DNA of 60,000 nt from Membranipora membranacea (lineage: Eukaryota > Bryozoa > Gymnolaemata > Cheilostomatida > Membraniporidae). The notes below the pieces were generated by a model. It searched no databases. It had not been told where the DNA came from and saw nothing but the letters and a program-made list of their open reading frames with translations. A program made the position numbers and the translations under genes. The DNA is taken from positions 9,007,501-9,067,500 of the forward strand of contig OU612074.1 of the NCBI GenBank assembly GCA_914767715.1, given 5' to 3'. Positions 24,105 through 35,686 of this stretch are shown here, piece after piece (the first letter of the stretch is position 1; each line of letters opens with the position of its first letter).

Positions 24105-24335
24105 GATCATTTGCATGAGCATTTGGACATTTTCTCCCAGGGCACACCACGGACACACGTCCATGTGTTGTCATACTCATCAGCTGATCAGGATAATCTG
24201 GACAGTTTAGCCTATCGATGGCACACCCTTGACACACCTCAGTTTGTTTTTATACAACTGGTCAGCCAATCAGCAGCGTGCGTGGGCACGCCGTGGACGC
24301 ACCTCCATCAGTTGGACAGTTTCTATTTATGACCT
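24105..24335 (+). repeat. Tandem repeat, about 80-90 bp unit (as at 13815)
   Basis: Two to three degenerate units with GGGCACACCACGGACACACG, AGCTGATCAGGATAATC, TGGACAGTTTAGCCTA and CAGCCAATCAGCA. Confidence 0.6.
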
Positions 24336-26418
24336 GCGCCCATGTATTGTTAATATGTAACATACTATATAGATAGAAGCGCAGACTTGTACTGTTGTAA
24401 TAAAATTGATTTTCAATAATTGATGTAAGATCTCATACACAGCTGAGGGTGGAGTAAGCTTTGAACTAAATCTAGGACAGATAACCAATCGTGGCTTCCT
24501 AATATTAGTTTGACAATAAATTATATTGACTTGGCTTAATTGACTTTTATAAAATACTTAGGGTGATTGGAATAATTGGAAAAATGTATCAGAGACCAGT
24601 GAACTCCCTGATTTGTGCTCATTCATTAAATGTTTTTTTATCGCCAAAATACCTATAAAAGTGATTACACAAAACCAATACCTGTCAAATTTTAGTCCAG
24701 TTCTTTGATCTTTCAAGCTAATAAATCTACATAATGAAAATATACTACAGGTCATATATCACTCTACGATATGAACTCCTGACCATTTACCGGTTTTACA
24801 AATTTCTTTCACCAAATTTTCTTGAATTTTATTGAGATCATTATTGATTGCATAGTAAAATGTTTCAACAAATAACTGTTCAGGTAGCTTTGATTCGAGG
24901 AATATCATGTACAGTGATTCCTTGAAGAACCACTTAGCTTTAGGTCTGCTGGACCAGATGCCCTACGACATTTTAGATGTATCACTAAAATTGGAAGAAA
25001 TAGTCAGTTTATACAAAGCAAAGGTTTTTACCAGAGTTTTTAAGAACCGTTGTCTTCGTATGTATGCAACAGACAATGAGCCAATCTTAGCCCTAGCTAC
25101 ACTTCCATCAGGGCGCTACTGTAATATCAAATGTAGGATAGAGCTACGGAGACAATGCTTTAGAGCACAATGTGTGAAATTTTTAAACTCCGTTTTCTTC
25201 AAAAGATAATATTTTATAATGTGCAGACTTTTATATCACTAGTAACTTTTTAGCTCTACAAAACCAATATTTCTTAACCATAACGGCAGAGACAGAATAA
25301 AGTATATATATCATATTGCTTTGGTTTGAGGATATTAGTAAACTTACAAATTTTGATGAGGATCTGTTAGGGGGCATTTGACGAATGCTCGTGGTCTGCA
25401 TCGTGTTTTGTAGACAACTGTTGTCAGTATGAGTTAGCGTATAGTTAGCGGCTAGAGCAGAAAAAAAATTTATTTTGCAAATAAAAGTTCAAATCTGAGA
25501 AGTGACATGGAGTCATGGTCCATTCATAGGCAATTTGGTCACTGGCTGCCCTGAACTGAGCGAATGAATTTTATGAATAAAAGTGTGGGTGGGTGGTTCG
25601 GTCGGCGGTTCAGAGCCGATACATTGGCTCATAACCTAGTGGGACTGAAAATTTTCAGAAATGTATCAACAACAAAAAAGGCCTCTTTTATGCAACTTTG
25701 GATTGAAACTCCTCTTTTTTCATCCTTCCTCCTCCAAATTACCATTTCTGGCACATCGCTTTATAATTCCCATTTTTAGATCAGATTTCAGCTCATAGAT
25801 ATTCGATTACTGTAGATTCTGCTTTGACGGTGGTCAAAGTAGTCATGATCGGTGTAGGAATGGGAAAACAAATTTCACAAAGGTATTCTGTGGTTGTGTT
25901 CAGAAATAGTTGACCTTAACCACCAGCACTGGAGTTAACAAATTGCAAATATCCAGACGCATTCATCAAAAACCTCCTTCACTTTTGTCTCAGCTCTCCC
26001 AATACTGATGTACACACAGGGCAATGAATTCAATCTGATTAAGGGTGGGGCCGGAATACAAGGCCTTTTTTGTTTTGCAGCACTAATCCAATTCATATCT
26101 GTTCTAGGTTTTACTCCGATGTTCCAGAGAATTAGTTGTACATTTTTGCTATGTACACTTCAAGCCTCCCTTATTAAAGAGATCTATTATGAGAGGATTT
26201 GGATTGTCAACCAGTCAATGAACTTAATCAAGGACATATCTTTCTCTGCGATTTATTTCAATGGCTACTTATGTGAAAGTGTAGATAATTTGGCTTGATG
26301 GCTCACGTTGGCCTTACAGGTTTTATACTATACATGCTATATTTGCGGGTTTAAACAAACCCTTCCAACAAATCAGGGAAGATTGAAAGAAAATGAGGCT
26401 AAAGTTTATGATTAATGT
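24336..26418. other. Stretch without a supported gene
   Basis: Open frames of 100 codons (24907-25209) and 96 codons (26008-26298) occur on the plus strand. Neither resembles a family I know. The first is moderately balanced in composition and ends FLNSVFFKR. A single-exon or retroelement origin is possible but unsupported. No repeat partner was recognised elsewhere in the window. Confidence 0.4.
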
Positions 26419-26424
26419 TTTATT
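26419..26424 (-). terminator. Candidate poly(A) signal of MCT-C
   Basis: AATAAA on the minus strand, about 200 bp past the MCT-C stop codon at 26624. Confidence 0.5.
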
Positions 26425-26623
26425 TTACTATATTTGTTTTTAATTCTAGGTTGGCCAATTTGCCAAGCCAAGAAAATTTTAGCTTTGAAACTTTAAAGGT
26501 TACATAAAAAAATATAAATGATGTATAGCCTCACAAACTTTGAGTTTGTAACAAAAAAATATTTTGACATGAAAGGAAATATCACGTTGGCGCTTTTCCA
26601 TGCTTGAGCTTCGAACATCATAA

Positions 26624-29600
26624 TCATGTTGCAATAATTATTTTAGAGTCATCTTTCGTTTCTGATGATGATTTCTCTGACTGGCACTTTTTCTGACAGG
26701 TGGTGTAGAAACAGTAAGGCCATGTGACCATGGAGGACAGCATCATCACACCAGCCACGTAATAATAAACCATTCTCCAGCTATTTGTGGTATTATATAC
26801 CAGACCTGAAAGTTAAATGAGAAATGACATCATCAATGATTACATATGAATGCAAGGAATCTTATTTCAAGTTGAAGGGCAACATCTTTCCCAGGTTGCT
26901 GTTATTATTTAGACACCAGGTATTCAAAGCGGAGGGGAGTTATCCCCTCTAGAGTGTGGGCAAAAACAGCTGCTAACTGAAAGGGATTTACGTCTGAAGA
27001 TCAAAGTTGATCTAATTTTCTTGTATTACAGGTTTCTCCAATTATACTGGTTAGCTGCCAGAGGCGAATTGGCCATACCTACGCTAGAGCAAAGATATTA
27101 AACTACAACAACGCCTTGGTCATACCAGGGAGTGCCATCAACCCATTCTATTTTGGGGATAGTGAGATGGCGCAATCGGTTAGCCCGCTTGCTATTCACT
27201 GCCAGGTGATTGGTGCAGCAGGAGTTGTGGGTTCGAGTCCCACTGGGGGAGCTATCCATGTTGGTTGTTCCAGCCCTAGAGCCTCGGGTGTATACATATC
27301 AAGGGTGGTCATAATGATGCATTAGCCATCGATGATAGGGCTAGACTGACCAAAGCCTTTATCCATGACGTCATCAGAATGTTTGTTGAGAAAGGAGTCT
27401 CCATATAAAAGAGCCTAGTAAGTGTTAACAGGTCATTGTGGCTCACATGACCTTAATGATGCATTGTGGGACTGAATATTACTGTAATATTGGTTTTATT
27501 GCTTCTCTCGCCTACCTGTCAAGGATGATGAGACTATAAATCCACACGCTTGGCAGGCTAACTGTATTCCCATAGCACTTGTCACATTCTCTGCTCCTAT
27601 CAGATCTTTAAACACCAGCGGGACGAGACTGAAAATGGACGTACCCATCGATGACATCCCAATTAGCACGAGAATGATACCTACAAAAAACATAAGGCAT
27701 AGCAATGATTAACTGTACCTTACAACTATCCACAGATTTTCCCTGGTTAAGTTTAGCTTGAGTTAGGTAATATTGTTGAATTAAATATTATGGTGGTAGA
27801 AAAATCTCTTACAATTGACCAAGAGTTAATTTGCAGCATGAAATGGGGGAAAAATATTGGGCAAGTTTTTGGATTCATAATAAAAGATGCATGGGGGGAT
27901 GTTTTATAATGAATTTTGTACTTCAAATATATACGATGACAGTGAAAGTAGGAAACAGCGTTTCAAACATCTCAACTCAAGAGTATTGGTGAGACAAGGG
28001 AATTTCCCCAACCCTATTTTCAATTCTCCATTATAAACAGTAGACTACTTTTGCAGCTAAGCAAGCAGAATGCTAGGTGTGCAAAATAAGGTCATCTTGT
28101 TAACCAATAATTCTGCCAATAAATATCAACCAAACATTATTATAAATTGCTGGGACAATATCTGTTCTGGACAAAGAAGGGGGGTAAGTCCTAATCGTAA
28201 TCCATAGAGATAATTTCCAGACTAGCTAAAACTCAGGTGAAGATGAGTCAGTTCCCTACGGGAGTTATCGCCGTATATATATTATATCGTTTTTGTTGTC
28301 AATTTGTGGGAGTTGTGTTCTGTTCTACCAGTGTATCCCACAATACTCCTCCAATGTATCCCACAATGCATCTCCAATGTATCTCACAACGTATCTCAAA
28401 TGTATCTACCAATGCATCTCTCTTTTTCTATGTTCCCTCTAGCAAGTCCAATGTTACATTTAATCAAGTTCAGTTAAATTGAGATAATTCTCACAAACAG
28501 TAATGTTTGAAGTTCAATTATTGACAGCTAACCTTCCAGACCAGAGAGGATGGCGCAGAGTAGAGCCATGAACCCGGCAAAGAATAAACATATGGAGTAC
28601 TGGTTAAGACTTGTCATGACGCGTCTGTCAGCTAAAAATCCATTCCCTATTCGACACGGTATCTCTAGACCACCAGCTACCAGCATCATCAGCGCTACTG
28701 TGTCTTTAGAAATACCTGTGATAAAACAAATGACTGAGTACTGCCATATGTGAAAGTCAGTTGATAGCCTTGTCAGCAGGTTGCTGTTTTTGTTGCAAGA
28801 AAAGGAGGCCGCTTGCCAAGGCTAGTCAAGCTTAATTGTACTTGGTCTCTGGCAGGCACCCACCATCCAAAGAGAACAGAGCGGAGATAGGCTGGGTCAG
28901 GTGAGGCTGTGTAATAGATGACTTTCCCTATAATAACATATTCAGGCCTCTCATGAACAGAACTATTCTTTATCAGAGTTTTCAAAAAATTTGGACCTGG
29001 CGACTATTGTCAGTGTCAAGAGTATATAGGAGTAGGAGGTGGCTCAGTTGGTTAGAGCGCCGGACTTCAACACGCAAGTGTTGAAGGTCGTGGGTTCGAA
29101 TCCCGCTGCAGTCCATCTTCTACTGGGGATTGGTTGGCCCCCAGGTGTGCTCCGACCTGCCTGCAAACTGAGAGCAAATTGGCGCAGATATTGCGGCCTT
29201 GCCATTAAGGCATTAATATTTCGCCGCCCATGCCTCGGGATGGGCGAGTGATATGCCACCGGATTTTAATCAACCTTTTAATGTCAACAACCAGGAACAT
29301 AGTTTTATCACTACCTATAAATAATAACACTTACTTTCTTCTAGGGCCAGAGCAGGAACTCCTTGATATATAACACTAGTCCCGAGCGCGTAGACAAATA
29401 ATGACATGCCTATCATCCAAAACTTCGGTAACGTCAATACCCTGAAGTGCATACTTTCCTTTGTAGCTGTCACAGCCCTCGTTTTAGAAACAGCCACAAT
29501 CCCTTTCCCACCCTTCTGCTCCAAAAAGTATACTGACCCGGCCAAATCTCCGACTGACACTAAATGCTGACTGGTACGCCTGGTGCCGGGGTCTAGGACA

Positions 29601-32600
29601 TTTTTTGTAGCACCATTGATTTGGGTCTTCACAAGATTGGAATGAGAACGGAAGCTGTGATCGGATTGGTCGGGTTTGCAATGTCTGTCATTGAATGATT
29701 TGCTCCTCTCTCTAAAAACCGATTGTGTCTAAAAACAAAATTAAGATGATTTCAATACCTTTCAGAGCTCAAATGTATGATTCATAAGAAATTTTAAAGA
29801 TTTTGGCAGCAAAAAAGTCAGCAAGAAATGACTAATCAAAATAATCTCCGTAGAAATACCAATAGAGCCTGGAAATGCCCGAAAGCATATATTCCAAACC
29901 ATCACACCCTGGTTACTTCTATGCTTCCTATACCCCTGATACACAATATGGACAATTAAAACCGATTTCCGAGGATCTGGACACATTTCGGCTCACCATT
30001 TAATATCGTGCATCCATCCCAAAACGGACATAGTGGGGGTCCTGAACCTACAGATTTAAGTTCCCTTAAAAAAATTGCAACAGAATCCAGATTGAAGCTC
30101 ACCTCTGGAGAGTTTAGAAACCTTGTAGTTTCCTCTTGAGCGCCAGACTTTGAGTTTTCCTCAAGAGATTCCACCGATGGATCAGCGTCGAAGTCCTCCA
30201 ATGAATCAATCTCACTCAACTCCGCAGCATATAATCTTTCATAATATGTGATTGGTCTCAGCAAAGTGGCAAGCACTGTGCACTGAAGACAAACAGCACC
30301 TGTGTAGTGAGACAATCAAAGCCATATATGAAGAGGTATGCACCTGGGGTTGCTGGGGGCTGGCAAAATCATCCTTAGAAGCTTGCCAACTACTGTGGCA
30401 CCAATCGCCTGACAGTGAAAAGCAAGTGCGCTAACCGATTGCGACATCTCACCATCTCCAAAAAAAGAATGGATGATTGCGTTAATTAGCATGTCCACTA
30501 TTCAGGGTATAGGGTATAGACAATCGAGCCATTGTACGCTGTTTCCGTTCCCAAACATTCCCAATTGAATATTCCTACGCAAATAGAAGAATTCCAATTC
30601 GGAGTTGATATGCGATAAAATATTTGAAGTATACAGCTGATGTTCAAGGTGCCTGGAACATTCAATCTAGACGCTCCCCCAATGGGACTCAAACTCACGT
30701 CTCCAACAAAATGAGAATATGCGAAATATCAACACCAATTCTGCCTTTTCAACAGAGTGTGTTTCAACTAATGGTGCAAATTAAATGCTGTGATTATAAT
30801 AAAATATTATTTAGAGCAATCATCACTTGTAACCTGAGTTATCTTCTCTCAAAACATGTGAGGATAACTCACAAGCGATTTATATTTACATTTTTTTTAA
30901 CACTTTTATTGGCAGTCTATTTCATTCCAGTAGCTGAATGTTTTCCAAATAGTGCCGAAAAAAAAAGGAGAAGGAAAGAGTCACTATCAATTGTGATAGG
31001 GCTTAATTTCCAGCAACATTTTTTGGGATGCAGGAGCGATATTGTTTGAGGACATTATTTAATCACCATAGCCTTGTTACGCTGCCACTTTTTCTCTTTT
31101 GTGGGTAAACAAAAATCAAAAAAATAGTCACATGACAAGGCTAAAGAGCATTATTATATCATTGGCAGTAGGGTTCAAATATGTATTTCATATAACATGT
31201 TAACTAACCATATAAAAGTGAAGCACCACCAAAGTCAAAGTTATCATATAAAGCTCTCATGATATGAGGTAGTGTCAGCGTCCCAATTCCTGACCCTCCA
31301 GCCACTATACCAACAGCCAGAGCTTTGTGTTTTATAAAGTACTGACCGGAAACAAGGAAACACACCATGGCCAATGTACCATTCCCGATTCCTAAAACAA
31401 AAATTTTTAACATCACTGCCAAGCAAACATGGGTGTTTGTGGACATTGACTATAAAGTCTTTCAATTGAGCAAGGGTAATTGTAAATACTGATGGGCATG
31501 GATTTCTAAACACTGTAAAACTTTTTAGCGTATCATGCAGTTTGATCAAAAAGTTCATCTAGTACCTTAATTTGATTGACTAAATCTGACTCCCCACACT
31601 ATTAAATTAATAAATAAAAAAAAACACAGTCAAACGTAGAATTACCAATAGTTCTATAGTGTAAAGATATAATTAACATCAGCAACTGATTATAGCAAAA
31701 ATGCATTATACAAGTACAATTATTTCCCAAATCCATCTGGAATTGTTGGGTCAATTTTTTATTCAAGTTCCCTCATGCAGCGAAAAAAATTGTTGGCAAG
31801 GGCTCCTAAAATGTCTCTTGTCCCAAAGAGCTGACAGGAAGATTGTCATCTACACCACCGTGTATTTATCTAAGAGGCCACCGTTTTGCAACAGCCAGTC
31901 GTAAAGCCAGGGAAGTGATCGCAGCCAAATTTGGACATTAAGGGGGGATGGAACTGTCCTACAGCTGGGCTCACCTTCTCATACACCATTGTGGACTGAC
32001 TGTGCACTTTCTTTTAATTACAAAATATTAAATTTTTAAGACTTATACCGATAATTACAATATTAATTATCAATAACTCACCGGCAGGAACTGAATGGAG
32101 AGCTATCATGGTAACCATATTGTGAGAGTAAGCCAGTCCAACCCATCCAACACACATCATAAATGTACCAAACATTGCCACTATTCGATGGGTGAACTTT
32201 AATATCAGAACACTGACAATCGGACCTGTTAAAAAGAAAGAGCATTAGGTTAAGTTGTACAATCCAGTTTCCACGTTTGGAATTTGACATTTGAGTTTGA
32301 TATACGTAACAAGTGAAGCAGTTATCTTCTTTTAAAACAGGGGAGACAATATTAGGCAGGCCATAAATACAACAGAGCAGTTGGATTTGTTTCGTCGCAA
32401 CTAAGAACATCTTGTGAGCCCGTGTTGGTTTAATTTATCAATGCTAACATAGTTTTGTATATTATCTGAATTTAAATTATGTATATGTATTGCAGGCTAT
32501 ATATATAATCATACTGAAATGATTAAGTTATAGTTTTATTCAAATGGCAATCAGAAGATAGACTAGAAACTAGAAACTAGAAACTAGGAAACTTATGCCT

Positions 32601-35600
32601 CATTTTACTAACCCATAAGTCCAGTGATGATATATTTGACTGTAAATATCCATAGCAGTGTAGCCTGAGAGTAAACCCCATCATATTTCTCTATGAGCTC
32701 CACTAGGATAATACCGGATACTTTAAACCCTCCGGCATGCAGGGCAAACAAGATGGAGGCGGCTGTAAATATAGGATATTTGATACGTTAAAGTCAAGGT
32801 ATAGACCCTAGAAGAGCGTCAAGATAACATACATAAAAATATGTTAGCTACTAGGGTTTAGTTTAATTTTTATGGGTGACTTGATGCTAGCTCGAACTAA
32901 TTTTTTTCTAGCTGAGGTAGGAGTCCATTCATAAAAATGAATGAGGGTGCGTAAATGTTAGCTAGCTTTTAATTCAGCTACTCAAGTGCATGCAAAAATG
33001 GCGAACTTTTCATCCGGTGCAAACTTTACAACTCAAGTCCCTAGAGTGAATAATTCCAACTTTTTACATCATGTTAAAATTACAAACGGGTACAGTGTCG
33101 ATTATGCAATTGAATTCCACTTAAAGGGTTTAATTTTAAACTCTTCACATTGCTAAGCTAAGTGCCGAACAACTCGTATTTTAAACAGTTTCATACCTTT
33201 TAGTATCAGACTCCTAAATGATAACGCCTTCTTACAGTCACTATAATTTTGCTTCATCATTGATGACAAGCAATAAAACAATCTCTCTCTCTCATTGGTA
33301 TTCTTAGCATGTGATAGAAACTTCAACCTAAATTTGCGGTCATATCAACCAATTCCTGGATCCAAAGATTATATATCTAACCGGATTCATCACGAAACAG
33401 AAATATCAAAGTTTCCCAATTCCTACAAGCCACATCCTGGTTGAATCAAGTTTGATCCAAATTCTCCTCCATATAGGCATTCCATTTCTATTGGTGAGTC
33501 ACCGCCAGATCAAATGTAGGCAAATTGATCTATGACATGGTAAAGATTGTATGAGTGGAATAATGCCAAAGCTTGGTCCATCGCATTACAAAACTGTTTT
33601 CATATATTTCTGGACATTTTGCTGTGGCAAACTGCCATTTGAATGTACTATGAACCTCGAGTTGGATGACCAAACTTGTTGTGACCAACAAAATTGCATA
33701 AACTATAATTTTTATCTGCATCTGTCCAAGTGCCAATAACTTTTTTATGATAATATGTTTTGTGAGAATGTAGCATTTTAACCTAGATCAAGTGGGATCC
33801 AGTTTGCCTGCATTTGAATTTGCTCCCCTCTACTGATTTTCGGTTATGGGGAGCAAATAGGAGCAAGTAGTTCAGTAATTGGGGGAGCAATTCCGAATGC
33901 AGGCGAACTGGATAAAACTTGTTCGATTTTCTCATATAGTCATCAAGTGCGATTTTAGTTCCTGATATGCAGTTGATTGCTAATATCAGTTCAGGCAAAC
34001 TTTTGTAAGATGTGAGCAATTATATCAAGATGCCCCTAAAAAATTACAAGCTGATTTGAACAATAAACCAAATCATATCCATCTTTTTATATTATAATAA
34101 CATCAGCAGGTACTAGAACAAGTTTGATGCAGTTTGCCTGCATCCTAGTTGCTCCCCTTCTGCTGGTTACACCGCCGGCAAAAAAAGCCTTTTTCTCTGC
34201 GGCGTGACCAGTGGAGGGGGAGCAACTCCCAATGCAGGCAAATAGACCAAACATGTTCTGAGCAGGTACCAACAAAGTTAAAAAGTATCACTACTCTTAG
34301 ATAGCTCCAAGTGTGTGGAAGGTCATTTAGATCAATTTTAACCCAATTGCCTGCATTGTAGTTGCTCCCTACCACATCAGTTGAGGGGAGCAACTCCAAG
34401 TGCAGGCAAATGGACCAAACATGGTCTAGCGGTCATTGGATTGTTGACAGAACTAAAATCCAGACAGGGCTACAGGGCAAAGCTTATGAACCTAGACAAG
34501 CATTGCTAGTAGCTAAACATAATAAATGTTATAAAAAATCAATATTGTGAACAATACAACAATACATAAACCATGGAATTTTTATTTTATAAATAAAATC
34601 AATCAGAGTTGAGTTTCTGGGTCGCCGACTTTATATCCTAGCATAACAATGACATGCACATTTTCTGTCTGCAATTAATTCCCTAGTTAGTTATTCCCAC
34701 TAACAACATCTTATCTGGCTATGATGACATGACTTAGATCGTGTGGTGATGACCAGCAATATTTAACACCTATGCTAATTCGAGCTACACGTTGTCAAAC
34801 ACTTGTCAACCCATTTCCCCCTTTTACCCAACAACCCTGTTGTGAGTGTGCAAAAAATCAGTAGCATGGAGCATGGTACTGGCAAGCTAATATGCAACCA
34901 GACAAGATTGGTTGGAATATGCGAGACATGCTGACGGACGAGGTCAACACCTTGTACCTGAGCCTCATCACAAATATTCGTTCATTATTTTGACTTACCA
35001 TTCCAAAAAATCCCAAGCCTTTATCCAAATCATTTCCCTATATCCTCTACCCCCCCCTTCATCAAAGTATAGCCTCAATGTCTAGAATGATAATAAATGA
35101 AAATCTATCCTATCTTGTAGCCATCTTATAATATAAACGTAGGCAGCAAAATCTTGCAGCAATTTAATTACTCTAAATGGAATTCCCACTTGCTGTGTAC
35201 ACCGCATAATTGTAGTGTATAATAGGCCTCATCCCACACAAAAATTAAGAGAGTTTGAATACGGCTGCACTAAGCGAATATGCATCGATTTACGCACACT
35301 GAAAGAAGCCTATGGCAGATAGCTAGGATGGTGAGATGCCACAATCGGTTAGCGCATTTGCTATTCACTGCCAGGCGATTGGTGTCGCAGGAGCTTTCAA
35401 GGTTGTTTGTTCCAGCCCCCAGCACCCTCAGGTGTATACCTCTCCTGCACTAAGCTAATATGCATCAATTTATGCACACACAGAAATAAGCTTTTGGCAA
35501 ATAGCTGCCTTGTCGGTTGCAGCTTAGGTAGAAGCACTTATCTTACATTCACAACAGTGCAATTTAATTTAATCTCAATTCTAGTGTATCGGGCACAAAG

Positions 35601-35686
35601 GCTACATACATACCACATACAACGACCCAGCCCCATCCGGGTCTGTCTATAGGTAAAATATCCTCTCTGCGTCTCTGCTTTTGCAT
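26624..35686 (-). CDS. MCT-C: monocarboxylate transporter-like protein (SLC16 type)
   Basis: Predicted 556-aa, 12-TM transporter in the plasma membrane; classical relatives co-transport monocarboxylates with protons. Coding exons: 35686-35614, 32762-32613, 32225-32082, 31391-31209, 30299-30103, 29728-29335, 28715-28533, 27680-27516, 26805-26624, all AG/GT and in frame. Exon 1 carries the TM1 signature (DRPGWGWVVV). K38 sits where classical MCTs have the essential TM1 lysine. Exon 4 has the second MCT signature (SGQYFIKHKALAVGIVAGG). E398 and R402 match the acidic-x3-Arg pair of TM8. The TM6-TM7 loop (exons 5-6) is long and polar. It is the head-to-head paralogue of MCT-B; exons 2, 3, 4, 7 and 8 have equal lengths, while the loop exons differ. 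The substrate is not predictable from sequence. Confidence 0.9.
27157..27310 (+). mobile_element. tRNA-derived SINE, family B, in the last MCT-C intron
   Basis: GATGGCGCAATCGGTTAGCC, then CACTGCCAGGTGATTGGTGC and the B box GGGTTCGAGTCCC, with a tail TCGGGTGTATACATATCAAG. It is the best-preserved copy of the family here and antisense to the gene. Confidence 0.7.
28320..28425 (+). repeat. Tandem repeat, about 20-bp CAATGTATCCCACAATGCAT units
   Basis: Four to five imperfect units in the intron between MCT-C exons 7 and 8. Confidence 0.6.
29031..29280 (+). mobile_element. tRNA-derived SINE, family A, copy 2
   Basis: Best head of the family: GGAGTAGGAGGTGGCTCAGT, then TGGTTAGAGCGCC and the B box GTGGGTTCGAATCCC. 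The body has CCAGGTGTGCTCCGACCTGC and a 3' part with GATGGGCGAGTGATATGCC. It lies in an MCT-C intron, antisense. Confidence 0.8.
30330..30470 (-). mobile_element. tRNA-derived SINE, family B, copy in MCT-C intron 4
   Basis: Minus-strand GATGGTGAGATGTCGCAATC, then GGTTAGCGCACTTGC and CAGGCGATTGGTGCCACAG. Inserted sense to the gene, just before exon 5 (30299). Confidence 0.65.
33782..33925. mobile_element. Family M1 inverted-repeat element
   Basis: Left arm GATCAAGTGGGATCCAGTTT then GCCTGCATTTG; right arm GGGGGAGCAATTCCGAATGC then AGGCGAACTGGAT. It lies in the first MCT-C intron. Confidence 0.7.
34113..34268. mobile_element. Family M1 inverted-repeat element
   Basis: Left arm CAAGTTTGATGCAGTTTGCC, right arm GGGGGAGCAACTCCCAATGC then AGGCAAATAGACC. 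The centre holds GCGGCGTGACCAGTGG. First MCT-C intron. Confidence 0.7.
34329..34433. mobile_element. Family M1 inverted-repeat element, short form
   Basis: Arms CCAATTGCCTGCATTGTAGT and GGGGAGCAACTCCAAGTGCA with a short centre. It is 60 bp from the previous copy. Confidence 0.65.
35328..35446 (+). mobile_element. tRNA-derived SINE, family B, partial copy
   Basis: GATGGTGAGATGCCACAATC, then GGTTAGCGCATTTGC and CCAGCACCCTCAGGTGTATA. A short flanking repeat (CACTAAG...AATATGCATC) occurs on both sides and is a possible target-site duplication or local duplication. Confidence 0.6.

Noticed and set aside
24907-25209. 100-codon open frame, possible single-exon gene
   Set aside because: No similarity that I recognise, no promoter or poly(A) context, and stops just upstream in frame. 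Kept only as a remark in the stretch description.
28320-28425. CRISPR-like array
   Set aside because: Units are about 20 bp, contiguous and degenerate with no spacers, in a eukaryotic intron.
29044-29115. Functional tRNA gene
   Set aside because: A and B boxes are present, but the sequence continues into a shared SINE body and recurs four more times with it.
29039-29251. Open frames over the SINE at 29031
   Set aside because: They are translations of a tRNA-derived repeat, not genes.
30624-31049. 141-codon open frame on the plus strand
   Set aside because: It lies in an MCT-C intron on the opposite strand, with no splice signals or recognisable similarity. Its start overlaps a SINE-like remnant.
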